64,000 nucleotides of DNA from JAEZPW01 sp035629075 (GTDB taxonomy: Bacteria > Acidobacteriota > Terriglobia > Terriglobales > Acidobacteriaceae), in the NCBI GenBank assembly GCA_035629075.1, contig DASPIK010000094.1:116874-180873 (forward strand). The letters run 5' to 3'. Positions 8,367 through 17,167 of the stretch are shown here, piece after piece. The notes below the pieces were generated by a model. It was not told the DNA's origin. It saw nothing but the letters and a program-made list of their open reading frames with translations, and did not search any database. A program made the translations under genes and the position numbers. The stretch's first letter is position 1. Each line of letters opens with the position of its first letter.

Positions 8367-9007
8367 TTGCTGCTTCTTAGCTCCAGACGGTTTTCAGTGC
8401 CCGACAGCAGGCGGCGAATGTTCTGGTGATGCTTGGCAATAATCAGTACAGCGGCGGCGATGATAAAAGGCATCAGCGCAGTGTGCTGTTCCTTCATCAG
8501 CATGTAAGCGAAAAGAGGGAAGGCCGCGGTCGCCGTGATCGATGCGAGCGATACGTAACGCGACACGGCGAAGATGATCGCAAAGATGCCTAGCACGATC
8601 AGAACTGCTTTGGGAGCGACTGCAAGGAATACACCGACACCGGTCGCGACTCCCTTGCCACCTTTGAACTTCAGCCAGACAGGGAAGATGTGGCCAACCA
8701 TTGCCGCTACCGCAGCAAGTCCCAGCAGACGATACGTGATTCGTCCATCGCCATATAGAGCAGCGCCTGTGTAGACGGCGATGACTCGCGCAGCGACAAC
8801 CGCGGCATAGCCCTTTGCTGCATCCAGAACCAGGGTGGCAACACCGAGTTTCTTCGACCCGGTACGCATGACATTGGTGGCGCCTATATTGCCACTTCCG
8901 ATTTTGCGGACGTCGGTGCCGAGAAAAATGCGGGTCAGAATGAGGCCGAACGGGATCGATCCCAGCAAATAGGCGATTACGGCTACGAATACGTAGGTAT
9001 TGTTCAT
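8363..9007 (-). CDS. plsY: Acyl-phosphate glycerol-3-phosphate acyltransferase PlsY
   Basis: This 214-aa inner-membrane enzyme transfers the acyl group from acyl-phosphate to glycerol-3-phosphate. It has several hydrophobic helices and three family loops: LLGSIPFGLIL, GSGNIGATNVMRTG and LKFKGGKGVATGVGVFL, which carry the catalytic Ser, Asn and Gly-rich residues. It lies directly upstream of gpsA with a 4-bp overlap, and thpR and cinA precede it on the same strand, likely one operon. Confidence 0.96.
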   Translation of the reverse strand: MNNTYVFVAVIAYLLGSIPFGLILTRIFLGTDVRKIGSGNIGATNVMRTGSKKLGVATLVLDAAKGYAAVVAARVIAVYTGAALYGDGRITYRLLGLAAVAAMVGHIFPVWLKFKGGKGVATGVGVFLAVAPKAVLIVLGIFAIIFAVSRYVSLASITATAAFPLFAYMLMKEQHTALMPFIIAAAVLIIAKHHQNIRRLLSGTENRLELRSSK

Positions 9008-9029
9008 TCGCGTCGCGCGAGTCCTGCTT

Positions 9030-9635
9030 TTAGCCGTTAAGGGCGAAGCGTTCGAGCTTGGCGTACTGCGCGCCTTTGGGCGAAAGCTTGCTCTCGTACA
9101 GGAAGAACTCGGTTGCGGTCATTGTACCGAACTCAGGTTCTGCAAGCCCCTCCAATCTTTCGATAGCCCGCGCGAATGGAGAACGCGACCCTCCGCTGGA
9201 CTTTGTTCCTCCAAAACGCTGGTGTGGTGAACCGGAGGCACCGCGCGCCCTTGCTAGCGTCAGGTGCGGGAGAAACGCATTTTGTTCGCGAGGAATGCCG
9301 AGTTGAGATGTAGCGGCATCGACGCTTGCAGCCAACCCCGAAAGGCGCTCGTCTGCGTGAATGCCCACCCAGAAGACACGAGCGGACTTCGGATTGGGAA
9401 AGATGCCGTAACCACGGAAGCTCACCTCGAGCGGAGCTGCCTTGATGCTGCGGAGAACGTCCTTAATACGCTCAACATCTTGCGCCGACTGCTTGCCTAT
9501 GAACTTCAATGTGATGTGAAAGGTTTCAGGGCCCACCCACCTCGCGTCGGGAGCGAACCCTCGCAGTCCTTCCGAGAATTGCGAAATGCGGCTGCGAATA
9601 GCTTCAGGGATGTCGAGACCGATGAAAACACGCAT
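9030..9635 (-). CDS. thpR: RNA 2',3'-cyclic phosphodiesterase ThpR (LigT family)
   Basis: This 201-aa member of the 2H phosphoesterase family has both catalytic tetrapeptides: HITL (in FHITLKFIGK, about residue 45) and HLTL (FLPHLTLARARG, about 128). The family opens 2',3'-cyclic phosphates and can ligate tRNA halves in vitro. ATG 9635 has AAGGAT upstream at good spacing. It sits 10 bp after cinA and 22 bp before plsY in the same orientation. The pairing of thpR with cinA and lipid genes is by position only. Confidence 0.9.
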   Translation of the reverse strand: MRVFIGLDIPEAIRSRISQFSEGLRGFAPDARWVGPETFHITLKFIGKQSAQDVERIKDVLRSIKAAPLEVSFRGYGIFPNPKSARVFWVGIHADERLSGLAASVDAATSQLGIPREQNAFLPHLTLARARGASGSPHQRFGGTKSSGGSRSPFARAIERLEGLAEPEFGTMTATEFFLYESKLSPKGAQYAKLERFALNG

Positions 9636-9645
9636 GGTTCGATCC

Positions 9646-10896
9646 TTACATCAACTTTCGCCGAATCATATCGAGCGCCTGCTGCGTCGCCCATAAACGA
9701 ATGCGGTCGCGATCGCCCGGGAACTTCCTTTCGACAACCTCCGTAGAGATGCCGTCGTGGATCGCGTGGTACACCAATCCGACAGGCTTTTCGTCCGAGC
9801 CTCCTGTTGGCCCTGCAACCCCTGTGATGGCGACGCCCAGTGTTGCATTGCACTCTTCGCGTGCGCCTTCGGCCATAGCGGCCGCAACTTCCCGGCTCAC
9901 CGCACCGTGGGCCTGAATCATCAACGGTGGCACGTTTGCGAACAGGGTCTTGAGGTCGTTGGAGTAAGTGATTACGCCCCCAAGGAAATAGCGCGAACTC
10001 CCGGGCACGGAACTAATGCGCGACCCCAACAGCCCGCCAGTGCACGACTCAGCTACGGCGAGCGTGGCTCCCCTCATCTGAAGGTAGTAACCGATGATCT
10101 GTTCGAGCGACTCGCCGCGGTTCGAGTAAACGAAGTCGCCTAGTTCATCTTCAATCGCATCGGCGAGTTTATCGGCACGATTCTGCGCGAACTCCAGATT
10201 TTCTCCGTGAGCTCGCAATTGGATCTCGATCTCGCCAGCCCCGGCAAGGATTGTTGTCTGCACGTCGGGGTACTGCTTGTATATCGGGGCGATGCGCAGG
10301 TCGCATTGAGATTCCGGCAGCATGGCCACCTTCAGAGTCCGAGTGGCAATGTGTGCGGGCGGAAGCTGCTCGCAAAGCCGCGGCAGACACTGTGTCTCGA
10401 ATAGCGCTTTCAGTTCCCATGGCGGCCCGGGCAGAAGCATGACGATGCGCTGGCGGCCATTGCTTTCAGCTTCTAGCCACTGGCCCGGTGCAGTTCCGTT
10501 GGCGTTTGGGAGCACGCAAGCGCCCTGTACCACGTCTGCCTGGCGAGCGTTGTTCTCCGGCATGGAGACGCGGCGCTCAGCGAACCGCTTGTAAAGTGCC
10601 GTAACGATATCTGCGTCCCGGCGCAGTTCGCGTCCGAGGGTTGCCGCAACGGCCTCGCGAGTCAGGTCATCTTCAGTGGGTCCCAATCCTCCCATGAATA
10701 TGACTATGTCGGCGCGGTCGAGAGCAATCCTGGCTGTGCACGTCAGGTCTTCGAGGCTGTCGCCCACGACCGTCTTGAAGGCGACCTCGACCCCGAGTTC
10801 GTTCAGTTTGCCGGTTAGATAAAGTGAATTGGTATCTTGCCGGTACGGGGTCAGCATCTCCGAACCGACGGCTATGATTTCCGCTCTCACGGCCAT
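9646..10896 (-). CDS. cinA: CinA family protein (NMN amidohydrolase-like)
   Basis: This 416-aa protein has two domains. The N-terminal molybdopterin-binding-like fold (about 1-170) carries AEIIAVGSEML and FMGGLGPTEDDLTREA and is linked in the family to ADP-ribose pyrophosphatase (COG1058) activity. The C-terminal CinA domain (about 255-412) carries LAVAESCTGGLLGSRISSVPGSS and GVAITGVAGPTGG, the fold of nicotinamide-mononucleotide deamidases. It probably salvages NAD breakdown products; the competence role of the name is not general. It is first in an apparent cinA-thpR-plsY-gpsA operon. Confidence 0.92.
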   Translation of the reverse strand: MAVRAEIIAVGSEMLTPYRQDTNSLYLTGKLNELGVEVAFKTVVGDSLEDLTCTARIALDRADIVIFMGGLGPTEDDLTREAVAATLGRELRRDADIVTALYKRFAERRVSMPENNARQADVVQGACVLPNANGTAPGQWLEAESNGRQRIVMLLPGPPWELKALFETQCLPRLCEQLPPAHIATRTLKVAMLPESQCDLRIAPIYKQYPDVQTTILAGAGEIEIQLRAHGENLEFAQNRADKLADAIEDELGDFVYSNRGESLEQIIGYYLQMRGATLAVAESCTGGLLGSRISSVPGSSRYFLGGVITYSNDLKTLFANVPPLMIQAHGAVSREVAAAMAEGAREECNATLGVAITGVAGPTGGSDEKPVGLVYHAIHDGISTEVVERKFPGDRDRIRLWATQQALDMIRRKLM

Positions 10897-10952
10897 CAGT
10901 GTAACAAGCCGATTAAGGGGCGCACAGTGGGGGATGTGGAACTATGTGGAAT

Positions 10953-11999
10953 CTAAAGCTCAGGATCGATCAGCGACTTACCTTGCACATCCCAGGAGAG
11001 GTGGTGTACCGCATTGGTGGTCGCAAGCACTACGGTGCGTCCAGGGCCAAAAGCGAGGCCGACAAGGTTCTGTCCTGAAACGACTAGCGACGCCTCGCTT
11101 TGCGGTGTTATGCGAACAATGCCTCGCTTCCCACGCAGTGACGCTGCAACATAAAGATTGCCATCCACGTCAAATGCGAGTCCTTGAGGCCTGCCAAGAC
11201 CGCGATAAAACACGCTTACCGTGCCGTGTGGATCGACCTTGTACACCGCGTCAAAACTGGAGGTCGTGGGTCCGGTTACGTAGAGGTCGCCGCCTGGGCC
11301 AATCGCCAGATGATAGGCAGAGACGCTCGGCTCCAGCGTGGCATAAACGAAAATCTGCCGGTCTCGGGCGATTTTGAATATCGTTCCGCTGCGGTCGCCA
11401 ACATATAGATTCTCGTTGCTATCGAACGCGATACCTGTTGCGATACCCATGCCCTGGGCATACGAACTAACCGAACCGTTTGGTGCAACGCGATACACTG
11501 TCCCGTCGAAGCGCGACGAGACATACAGGTACCCCGCGCGGTCAAATGCCAGGCCCGTCGCGTTCATCATTTCCGCCACGAACGGCCGCACATTGTAGTT
11601 CGTGTCGACTTTGAATACGGCAACCGGAACGTTTTGACCACGCGACCCTGAGAAGGTAGCGTAGATGTTTCCTTCTGCATCGAGAGCGGGGTTCGCAACC
11701 GGGTGCAGGTTCTCTGCGATCGGTATCGCGACCTTCAGGTCATAACTGTTGCTCGAGCTGCCGTCAATGGCTACCGTCACTGGCCCGGACAGCGCAGATT
11801 CCGGAACGCGAGCAATGAGGAACTCATCTGAGCTGACTACAATCGAGCCTTCCGCCTCGCCGAAACGCACTTTGGGCCGGCGCAAGTCGGCTGGCCGCAG
11901 TGCTCGGCCCACAATGCGGACCTCGCCACCCGGCAGCGAAGCGCCTGGTTCCACTCGCTCGATTTGTGGTATGCCGTTGACGTTTTTCTTGCCTGGCAA
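10953..11999 (-). CDS. TIG domain plus NHL/SMP-30-like beta-propeller protein
   Basis: This 348-aa protein has an N-terminal IPT/TIG immunoglobulin-like domain (about 9-75, with GGEVRIVGRALRP and SGPVTVAIDG). Five to six propeller repeats follow, of the type ATGLAFDRAGYLYVSSR, ATGIAFDSNENLYVGDR and PQGLAFDVDGNLYVAAS. No signal peptide is evident. The only in-frame start after the upstream stop is TTG 11999; the start is therefore uncertain. Such proteins are common in Acidobacteriota, but their substrate is unknown. It lies downstream of pgpA on the same strand. Confidence 0.8.
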   Translation of the reverse strand: MPGKKNVNGIPQIERVEPGASLPGGEVRIVGRALRPADLRRPKVRFGEAEGSIVVSSDEFLIARVPESALSGPVTVAIDGSSSNSYDLKVAIPIAENLHPVANPALDAEGNIYATFSGSRGQNVPVAVFKVDTNYNVRPFVAEMMNATGLAFDRAGYLYVSSRFDGTVYRVAPNGSVSSYAQGMGIATGIAFDSNENLYVGDRSGTIFKIARDRQIFVYATLEPSVSAYHLAIGPGGDLYVTGPTTSSFDAVYKVDPHGTVSVFYRGLGRPQGLAFDVDGNLYVAASLRGKRGIVRITPQSEASLVVSGQNLVGLAFGPGRTVVLATTNAVHHLSWDVQGKSLIDPEL

Positions 12000-12041
12000 G
12001 CGGTACCAACCCCGATGAGTAAAGAGTCGCGGCTAAGCTGA

Positions 12042-12578
12042 CTAGGTCAGCAATCCATAGTGCAAAAGAACCTGCATGACTGCCAGCGCGTAGAGGCCCG
12101 CACCGACATCATCCGCCATGATTCCGAAGCCCTCAGGAAACCGCTCCAATCGACGTAGCGGAAAGGGTTTCGCGATGTCAAAAACTCGAAAGAGTATAAG
12201 GCCCGCCAGCATGGATTTCCAAGCGATGGGCACCGCCATCAACGCAATCAGCTGTCCCGCGACTTCGTCGAGAACCACTTCACACGGGTCCTTCTTCGCG
12301 GTTGCTCTGGAATATCGCGTCCCAGCAACAACGCCGAGGGCTGTCACCGCCACTGCCGCACAAATCAGTGTCGGTGTTTGCCAAGCACTGCCCAAAATGC
12401 TGCCGATGCCCATCCACGCGAGCATGGCGATCGCCGCAGCCCAGGTGCCGGGGCCAGGCTTCGCACGCCCCACGTAAAAGAAGGTCGATGCCAGAGTCGC
12501 CCACAGCGGCGCTTCCGAGCGCGCCTTCGGCATCTGGATTACTTTTGCTACTGTTTGTTCTGCCGGTGGCGAAATCAT
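12042..12578 (-). CDS. pgpA: Phosphatidylglycerophosphatase A
   Basis: This 178-aa membrane enzyme dephosphorylates phosphatidylglycerophosphate to phosphatidylglycerol. Motifs are FFYVGRAKPGPGTWAAA, the acidic CEVVLDEVAGQLIAL and a C-terminal FRVFDIAKPFPLRRLE with GIMADDVGAGLYA. The frame is open farther upstream, but those codons are the antisense-free reading of yacG in another frame. I choose ATG 12578 because it overlaps the yacG stop as ATGA, and the product then has normal length. Confidence 0.93.
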   Translation of the reverse strand: MISPPAEQTVAKVIQMPKARSEAPLWATLASTFFYVGRAKPGPGTWAAAIAMLAWMGIGSILGSAWQTPTLICAAVAVTALGVVAGTRYSRATAKKDPCEVVLDEVAGQLIALMAVPIAWKSMLAGLILFRVFDIAKPFPLRRLERFPEGFGIMADDVGAGLYALAVMQVLLHYGLLT

Positions 12579-12826
12579 TGCTTTCCTTTGTCGCTCGCGT
12601 CCCGTGTTGGTTCGGGTTGCGTTGTCTTCGTGCCCTGGTAGCCGATCGCGTCCAGGTCGTCTGGATCGCTGACAGGCGTCGAAATCACGTACCCGCCGCT
12701 CGCCCATCTGCCGAGATCGATGGTGCGGCACCGTTCGCTGCAGAAAGGAAACTCCGGTTCGGTGCGCAAGACGATCTTCCTGCAAGTTGGGCAGCGCAGG
12801 CTAGCTACTTTGTTGTGTTTCGCCAT
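12575..12826 (-). CDS. yacG: YacG-like zinc-ribbon protein (DNA gyrase inhibitor family)
   Basis: This 83-aa protein has the family zinc ribbon: CPTC near residue 12, then FCSERCRTIDLGRWASGGY. These give the four Cys ligands. In Escherichia coli YacG binds GyrB and inhibits gyrase; that role is transferred by family only. ATG 12826 is preferred over a GTG-type start six codons upstream. It is coupled to pgpA by ATGA. The C-terminal tail is acidic and polar. A TATAAT at 12873-12878 may be its promoter. Confidence 0.85.
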   Translation of the reverse strand: MAKHNKVASLRCPTCRKIVLRTEPEFPFCSERCRTIDLGRWASGGYVISTPVSDPDDLDAIGYQGTKTTQPEPTRDASDKGKQ

Positions 12827-12872
12827 CGACAAAACCGTAAACAAAAATGGATGCAGGTTAGGGCTCGCTCGA

Positions 12873-12878
12873 ATTATA
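12873..12878 (-). promoter_or_regulatory. Putative -10 element upstream of yacG-pgpA
   Basis: A perfect TATAAT on the minus strand lies 47 bases before the yacG ATG, between rimO and yacG. No convincing -35 hexamer is visible at 16-18 bp, so this is only suggestive. Confidence 0.35.
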
Positions 12879-12925
12879 CGCAGCCCAAAAAGCCCAACGG
12901 AGCAGGCTTGCCAGCGAACCCGTCC

Positions 12926-14428
12926 CTACAATATTCGTGCGATCAGATCGTAGTCGTGCGCTTCCGTGATCTGGCAGCGGTACAACTCGCCAGGTCGAAT
13001 CTGTTCATGCTCCCCGAAATCGTTGATGAAGAGCTTGCCATCGATTTCCGGCGCGTGCATCTCTGAGCGTCCTTCCCACAGCAACTCAGTTTCAGGCGAC
13101 GGGCCTTCGACCAAGACATCGATTTCCCTTCCGATTAGCTTCTTCTTGTTACGCTTGCTGATCTGCTTCTGGATCTGCATCAGTCGCTTGCGGCGACGTT
13201 CGATCTCGCGCAAGTCGACTTTGTCGGCAAGCTTGTACGCTTTCGCGCCCTCTTCATCCGAGTAGCCAAAGACTCCCATCCAGTCAAACTGAGCAACCCT
13301 TACGAACTCGCAGAGCTCTTCGAAGTTGCTGTCCGTCTCGCCCGGGAACCCGACGATGAACGATGTGCGCACGGTCAGGTTTGGAATGGTTCCGCGCATC
13401 TTCTCGATCGAGCGCAGATAGACGTCAGCACTACCGCCGCGCTTCATTCTCTTGAGCACGTCGGCAGAAGCGTGCTGGAGGGGCACATCGATGTAGGAGC
13501 AGATTTTCTCGTGCGAGGCGATGACGTCCAGTAACTTGCCCGTGATTTTGTTGGGATATGCGTAGAGGAACCTGACCCAGCGAAGATCGTCGATACCGGC
13601 CAAGCGCTCCAGCAGGAGCGCTAGCCCGTCTTTGAGCCCGAGATCCTCACCATAGCAGGTCGTATCCTGGCCGATCAGCGTGATTTCGCGTACTCCGCTT
13701 TGAGCCAGTCTCTTAGCCTCGGTCACGACTGACTCCACACGACGCGAACGAAACTTCCCGCGCAATTGAGGGATGATGCAGAACGCGCAAGGATGATCGC
13801 AGCCTTCCGCGATCTTGATGTATGCAGACGCCTTCGGGGTCGCAAGTAAGCGCGGTGTGTTTTCGTCGTATAAGTAATTAGGGAGATCGGCGATTGCCCC
13901 ATCCCACTCTTCTCGGGAAAATCGTCCTTGCTGCTCTCGCAGGTCACCTTCGGCTCGCGAGGTTCGCTCCGGAGTTCCATTCGACAGGATCGTGAAAGGG
14001 GAATTGGCGTTTGCTGCCGGTTCGACTCCCGCCACACGCAGGATGTTCTCTAGCTCTCCTGTGCCAACAACTGCGTCGACTTCAGGAATGTTCTTTCGGA
14101 TCTCGTCCCGGTAGCGTTCGACCAGGCATCCCGCAACGACCAGTTTTCGGGCCCGACCGGAGGTCTTATGCTGGGCCATCTCAAGGATCGCATCCACGGA
14201 TTCCTGTTTTGCCGAGTCGATGAAGGAACAGGTATTAACGACGATGATGTCGGCGTCCTCGGCACTGGGCGTGATCTGCGCGCCAGCGTTGGAGAGCATC
14301 CCCATCATGACCTCGCTGTCGACGAGGTTTTTGGGACATCCTAGGGAAACGAAACCAACTTTCGGCTTGGCCGGAAGCTTAGTCTTGCCCGTTGTAAGGG
14401 ATTCTACAGGTGTGTTCTTCAGAGGCAT
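12926..14428 (-). CDS. rimO: Ribosomal protein S12 methylthiotransferase RimO
   Basis: This 500-aa radical-SAM enzyme adds a methylthio group to an aspartate of ribosomal protein S12. The N-terminal UPF0004 domain carries three cluster Cys (SLGCPKNLVDSE, NTCSFIDSAK, VAGCLVERY). The radical-SAM site is CDHPCAFCIIPQLRG (CX3CX2C). A TRAM domain closes the protein (about 425-495). The SLGCPKNLVDSE motif separates RimO from MiaB. An insertion of about 45 residues around 150-200 precedes the SAM motif. It is probably an independent unit upstream of yacG-pgpA. Confidence 0.94.
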   Translation of the reverse strand: MPLKNTPVESLTTGKTKLPAKPKVGFVSLGCPKNLVDSEVMMGMLSNAGAQITPSAEDADIIVVNTCSFIDSAKQESVDAILEMAQHKTSGRARKLVVAGCLVERYRDEIRKNIPEVDAVVGTGELENILRVAGVEPAANANSPFTILSNGTPERTSRAEGDLREQQGRFSREEWDGAIADLPNYLYDENTPRLLATPKASAYIKIAEGCDHPCAFCIIPQLRGKFRSRRVESVVTEAKRLAQSGVREITLIGQDTTCYGEDLGLKDGLALLLERLAGIDDLRWVRFLYAYPNKITGKLLDVIASHEKICSYIDVPLQHASADVLKRMKRGGSADVYLRSIEKMRGTIPNLTVRTSFIVGFPGETDSNFEELCEFVRVAQFDWMGVFGYSDEEGAKAYKLADKVDLREIERRRKRLMQIQKQISKRNKKKLIGREIDVLVEGPSPETELLWEGRSEMHAPEIDGKLFINDFGEHEQIRPGELYRCQITEAHDYDLIARIL

Positions 14429-14502
14429 GGAATCTACTGATTTTAACAGAGATTACGGACATAGGTGGCCACCGAGCGACAGAACACCTCGGCAGATGCG
14501 CC

Positions 14503-16770
14503 TCAGGAATGCTTGGTCGTGCGTGGCAACTGCCTGGCTGCCTCGCTGACTTCCTGAAGCAGTTCCGGGAGGAGCAGCGCGTCCTGCGCCGAGTCGGCGA
14601 ATCTGGCGCGCTCGTAATGAACAGTAAAGCGCGCGACCGAGTTCCGCATGGTGACGTTATCGATACCGGTCACGAATTCTTCAGGTGTTTGTGCTGGCAG
14701 TTTCCGCCAACCACCTTTGGCTGCCGCCTGTGTCATGCGCAAATAGAGAACCGACGCTGCGGCTTCTGGGTCGCGTTCTGGATTTTTCAGCAACGACCGG
14801 CGTCGCCAAGACCTACCTAGACGCCCTAAATTCAGCGCCAATGCAACGAGCAGGACGACTCCGATAACCATCCACACTGAGCGACGGGGCGAATTCGTGA
14901 TGTGGTCGTGCGCCCTGAATCCTTGGTGTAGCATGTCGAAGTACCGCGACCGGGCCCATTGCGTGACACTTTCGAATACGCTCGCCCCTTGCGCGACAGC
15001 GGTGGTGCTTAGCGCACGCTGGTGACCGAAGTCGTAGTTGATGACCCACTCTCGCCAGAACTCCCGAAACGCGTCGAGGTACATCCCGAGGCTGCTGTTT
15101 TTCGAAACTGCGGAAGAGCCAGCCGGAGTTGGATCGAAAGCCACCCAGCCCTGCCCAGGAAAGTAAGCTTCGACCCAGGAATGGGCGTCTCTGCCGCGGA
15201 CAATGTAGCTGCCGGTAACGTGGTTGAACTCGCCGCCTCGAAAACCATTCACCACCCGGCTTGGGATACCCACTGTACGAAGCATTACAGCCATCGCGGA
15301 GGCAAAATATTCGCAGTGACCCTGCTTTCGTTCGAAAAGGAAGTTGGCAATGGGATCTGCAGGAGGGCTCTGAGGAAGCTGCAGCGTATATCCAAAGTTC
15401 GTGGAAAGATAGCGCTCGACAGCTTGTACCTTGCCGAAAGGTGTTGAGGCGCTTCCGGTCACCTCCTCGGCAAGTCTGCGCACCCGGCGATCAACATTAG
15501 GCAACTGCAAGTAGGAGACGGCGACAGAAGCTGGGTAGTCACTACCCGCTGCGTTGAGGACTAGGTCACTTGGGCGGCTGATGTCCGAAACCGCCTCGTA
15601 AATGCCGGTTGAGCGGTCGCGGTCGGCGTTGTAGACGGTCCCCGAGGCGTCCATGGTGACCTCGCGGTAGTTGCCATCGAGTGAAACTGGTGTCGGTGCA
15701 AGGAAAAACACGTTCGTGCCGATCGGTTCCATGAGGACGCGGTAATGCAGCAACCTCTCGGGACGTGGTACCCGCTTTTCGCCCAACTCCGAGTGCCATT
15801 CCGCCTGAAGCGACTGAAGATCAAAGCCGGACTCCGTAGCGAAAGGCATCATTCGTTTTCGCAGAAAGTTGAACCACTGCCGTCCGTCGAAGAGGGCCAG
15901 CGACACTCCCCGCCAATAGAGTTGATGCCCACCGGTTCTGTCCCCGGAGATCTGCACGTGCATGATAACGGCGCTGGACTGCTGAATTTCCCCGATCTGC
16001 CCCAATCGGACTTCTTCACTGAATCCGCTCACGATCTGGTTCTTAGGCGCGAACCGGCCAAGGTATCCGGCGGATACACGAGGCAGCACGAAAAACAACG
16101 CAGATGCCAAGGTCGCCACAAACAGCGCAAGGGCGAACGTGGTGAAAGTGATGGATCGCCCGAACGTCTTCCTGCCGGCATCATGCGCCACGGTGAGAAA
16201 GTGTCCGCGGGCGCTGGCCTCCCACGATCGCTTCAGTTCGAACGTGATGAAGGTCAAAATCGCGAGGGCGACGAATACGACAAAGGCTGCGATGAAGACG
16301 GAATCGACTGTGAGTACGGAAGCCGCGAGAACCTCGAGGAAGGCGAGCACCGCCAGGTAAAGATAGTCGCGGTCGCGGCGGACCGAGAAGATCTTGATGA
16401 CCATGCTGAACAGTACGAGGTGCACTGTGGCGACTACGAAGTTTCCATTGGAAAAGAGAAGGTAGTCAGCGGCATAGAAGGCAACATATGAAATTGAGAA
16501 GTATGCGTCCCATTTCGCTGGAATGACCACAGGACGGGCGAGGAGCAGGAAACAAGCACGAAACAGCAGTGCGGTGCCGACTACGAAAATAGAAGGCGAG
16601 TCGAGTGCACCTGTGCTCGCGATTGTCGCGAATCCGGCCGCTACGAGCAGGAAAATGGAAGCTTCGAAATACCTGTTGATGCGACGGCGCAGAGCGGAAT
16701 CACTCCCGGCATTCGAGCCGAGGGCTTCCGGATAATGCAACGGCAGCATGGGTGCGGTGAATTCCGCCAT
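14503..16770 (-). CDS. Transglutaminase-like membrane protein (TgpA/DUF3488 type)
   Basis: This 755-aa protein has about six N-terminal transmembrane helices (about 33-225), a large periplasmic region, a transglutaminase core and a C-terminal helix followed by a DUF4129-like tail. The catalytic Cys lies in KQGHCEYFASAMAVMLRTVG (about 460), His in GRDAHSWVEAYF and Asp in AFDPTPAG. In Pseudomonas TgpA is essential and acts in the periplasm; its substrate is unknown. The usual partners (MoxR ATPase and DUF58 protein) are absent here. The next upstream feature is the SRP RNA on the other strand. Confidence 0.9.
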   Translation of the reverse strand: MAEFTAPMLPLHYPEALGSNAGSDSALRRRINRYFEASIFLLVAAGFATIASTGALDSPSIFVVGTALLFRACFLLLARPVVIPAKWDAYFSISYVAFYAADYLLFSNGNFVVATVHLVLFSMVIKIFSVRRDRDYLYLAVLAFLEVLAASVLTVDSVFIAAFVVFVALAILTFITFELKRSWEASARGHFLTVAHDAGRKTFGRSITFTTFALALFVATLASALFFVLPRVSAGYLGRFAPKNQIVSGFSEEVRLGQIGEIQQSSAVIMHVQISGDRTGGHQLYWRGVSLALFDGRQWFNFLRKRMMPFATESGFDLQSLQAEWHSELGEKRVPRPERLLHYRVLMEPIGTNVFFLAPTPVSLDGNYREVTMDASGTVYNADRDRSTGIYEAVSDISRPSDLVLNAAGSDYPASVAVSYLQLPNVDRRVRRLAEEVTGSASTPFGKVQAVERYLSTNFGYTLQLPQSPPADPIANFLFERKQGHCEYFASAMAVMLRTVGIPSRVVNGFRGGEFNHVTGSYIVRGRDAHSWVEAYFPGQGWVAFDPTPAGSSAVSKNSSLGMYLDAFREFWREWVINYDFGHQRALSTTAVAQGASVFESVTQWARSRYFDMLHQGFRAHDHITNSPRRSVWMVIGVVLLVALALNLGRLGRSWRRRSLLKNPERDPEAAASVLYLRMTQAAAKGGWRKLPAQTPEEFVTGIDNVTMRNSVARFTVHYERARFADSAQDALLLPELLQEVSEAARQLPRTTKHS

Positions 16771-16875
16771 CTCAGTATTGTCACTGATGACGCGAAATCA
16801 GGAAAGGACACATAGAAGAGTCATATTTATCTCTGATCAAGAAAGGACCGTCGTTTTAGGCGACGTTGCGTCTGA

Positions 16876-16881
16876 TACAAT
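16876..16881 (+). promoter_or_regulatory. Putative -10 of the SRP RNA promoter
   Basis: TACAAT (within GATACAATT) lies seven bases before the predicted 5' end of the SRP RNA. The -35 region is not well conserved. Confidence 0.45.
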
Positions 16882-16887
16882 TGCGAT

Positions 16888-16996
16888 GTCGGGCATCGGT
16901 CCCGCGCGACGCAATCCCGCCAACCCCGCCAGGTCCGGAAGGAAGCAACGGTAACGGGCCAGTGCGTGTGCAGCGGGGTTATCGGTGTCCGGCTTT
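16888..16996 (+). ncRNA. ffs: Signal recognition particle RNA, small bacterial type (4.5S)
   Basis: The conserved SRP domain IV is seen at about 16929-16960 with the CAGGTCCGGAAGGAAGCAAC apex, which includes the GGAA tetraloop and the internal loop bound by Ffh. The 5' end (GTCGGGCATCGGT) pairs along 13 positions with the 3' end (ATCGGTGTCCGGC), with four G-U wobbles, to form one long hairpin. A run of six T follows at 16994-16999 and ends transcription. It targets nascent membrane proteins with Ffh. Confidence 0.95.
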
Positions 16997-17167
16997 TTTG
17001 TTGATCATTGTTGCGCGCGTCCCCAACTCTCAAATCCGTTGTTATGTTTGTAGCCGCCGGTTCATTCTCTGCGACCGTTCCTCATGCCCTACGAGAATCA
17101 CTTAAAATGATTGTCACGTGCGGCTTCTGTGTTTCACAATGTTGTATTCCTGATCGGAGAATACATA

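Noticed and set aside
12302..13066. A 254-codon plus-strand frame over pgpA, yacG and the end of rimO
   Set aside because: It spans three recognised minus-strand genes and encodes no known domain.
15745..16491. A 248-codon plus-strand frame inside the transglutaminase gene
   Set aside because: Antisense to a membrane domain with clear family motifs; no ribosome site or coherent composition.
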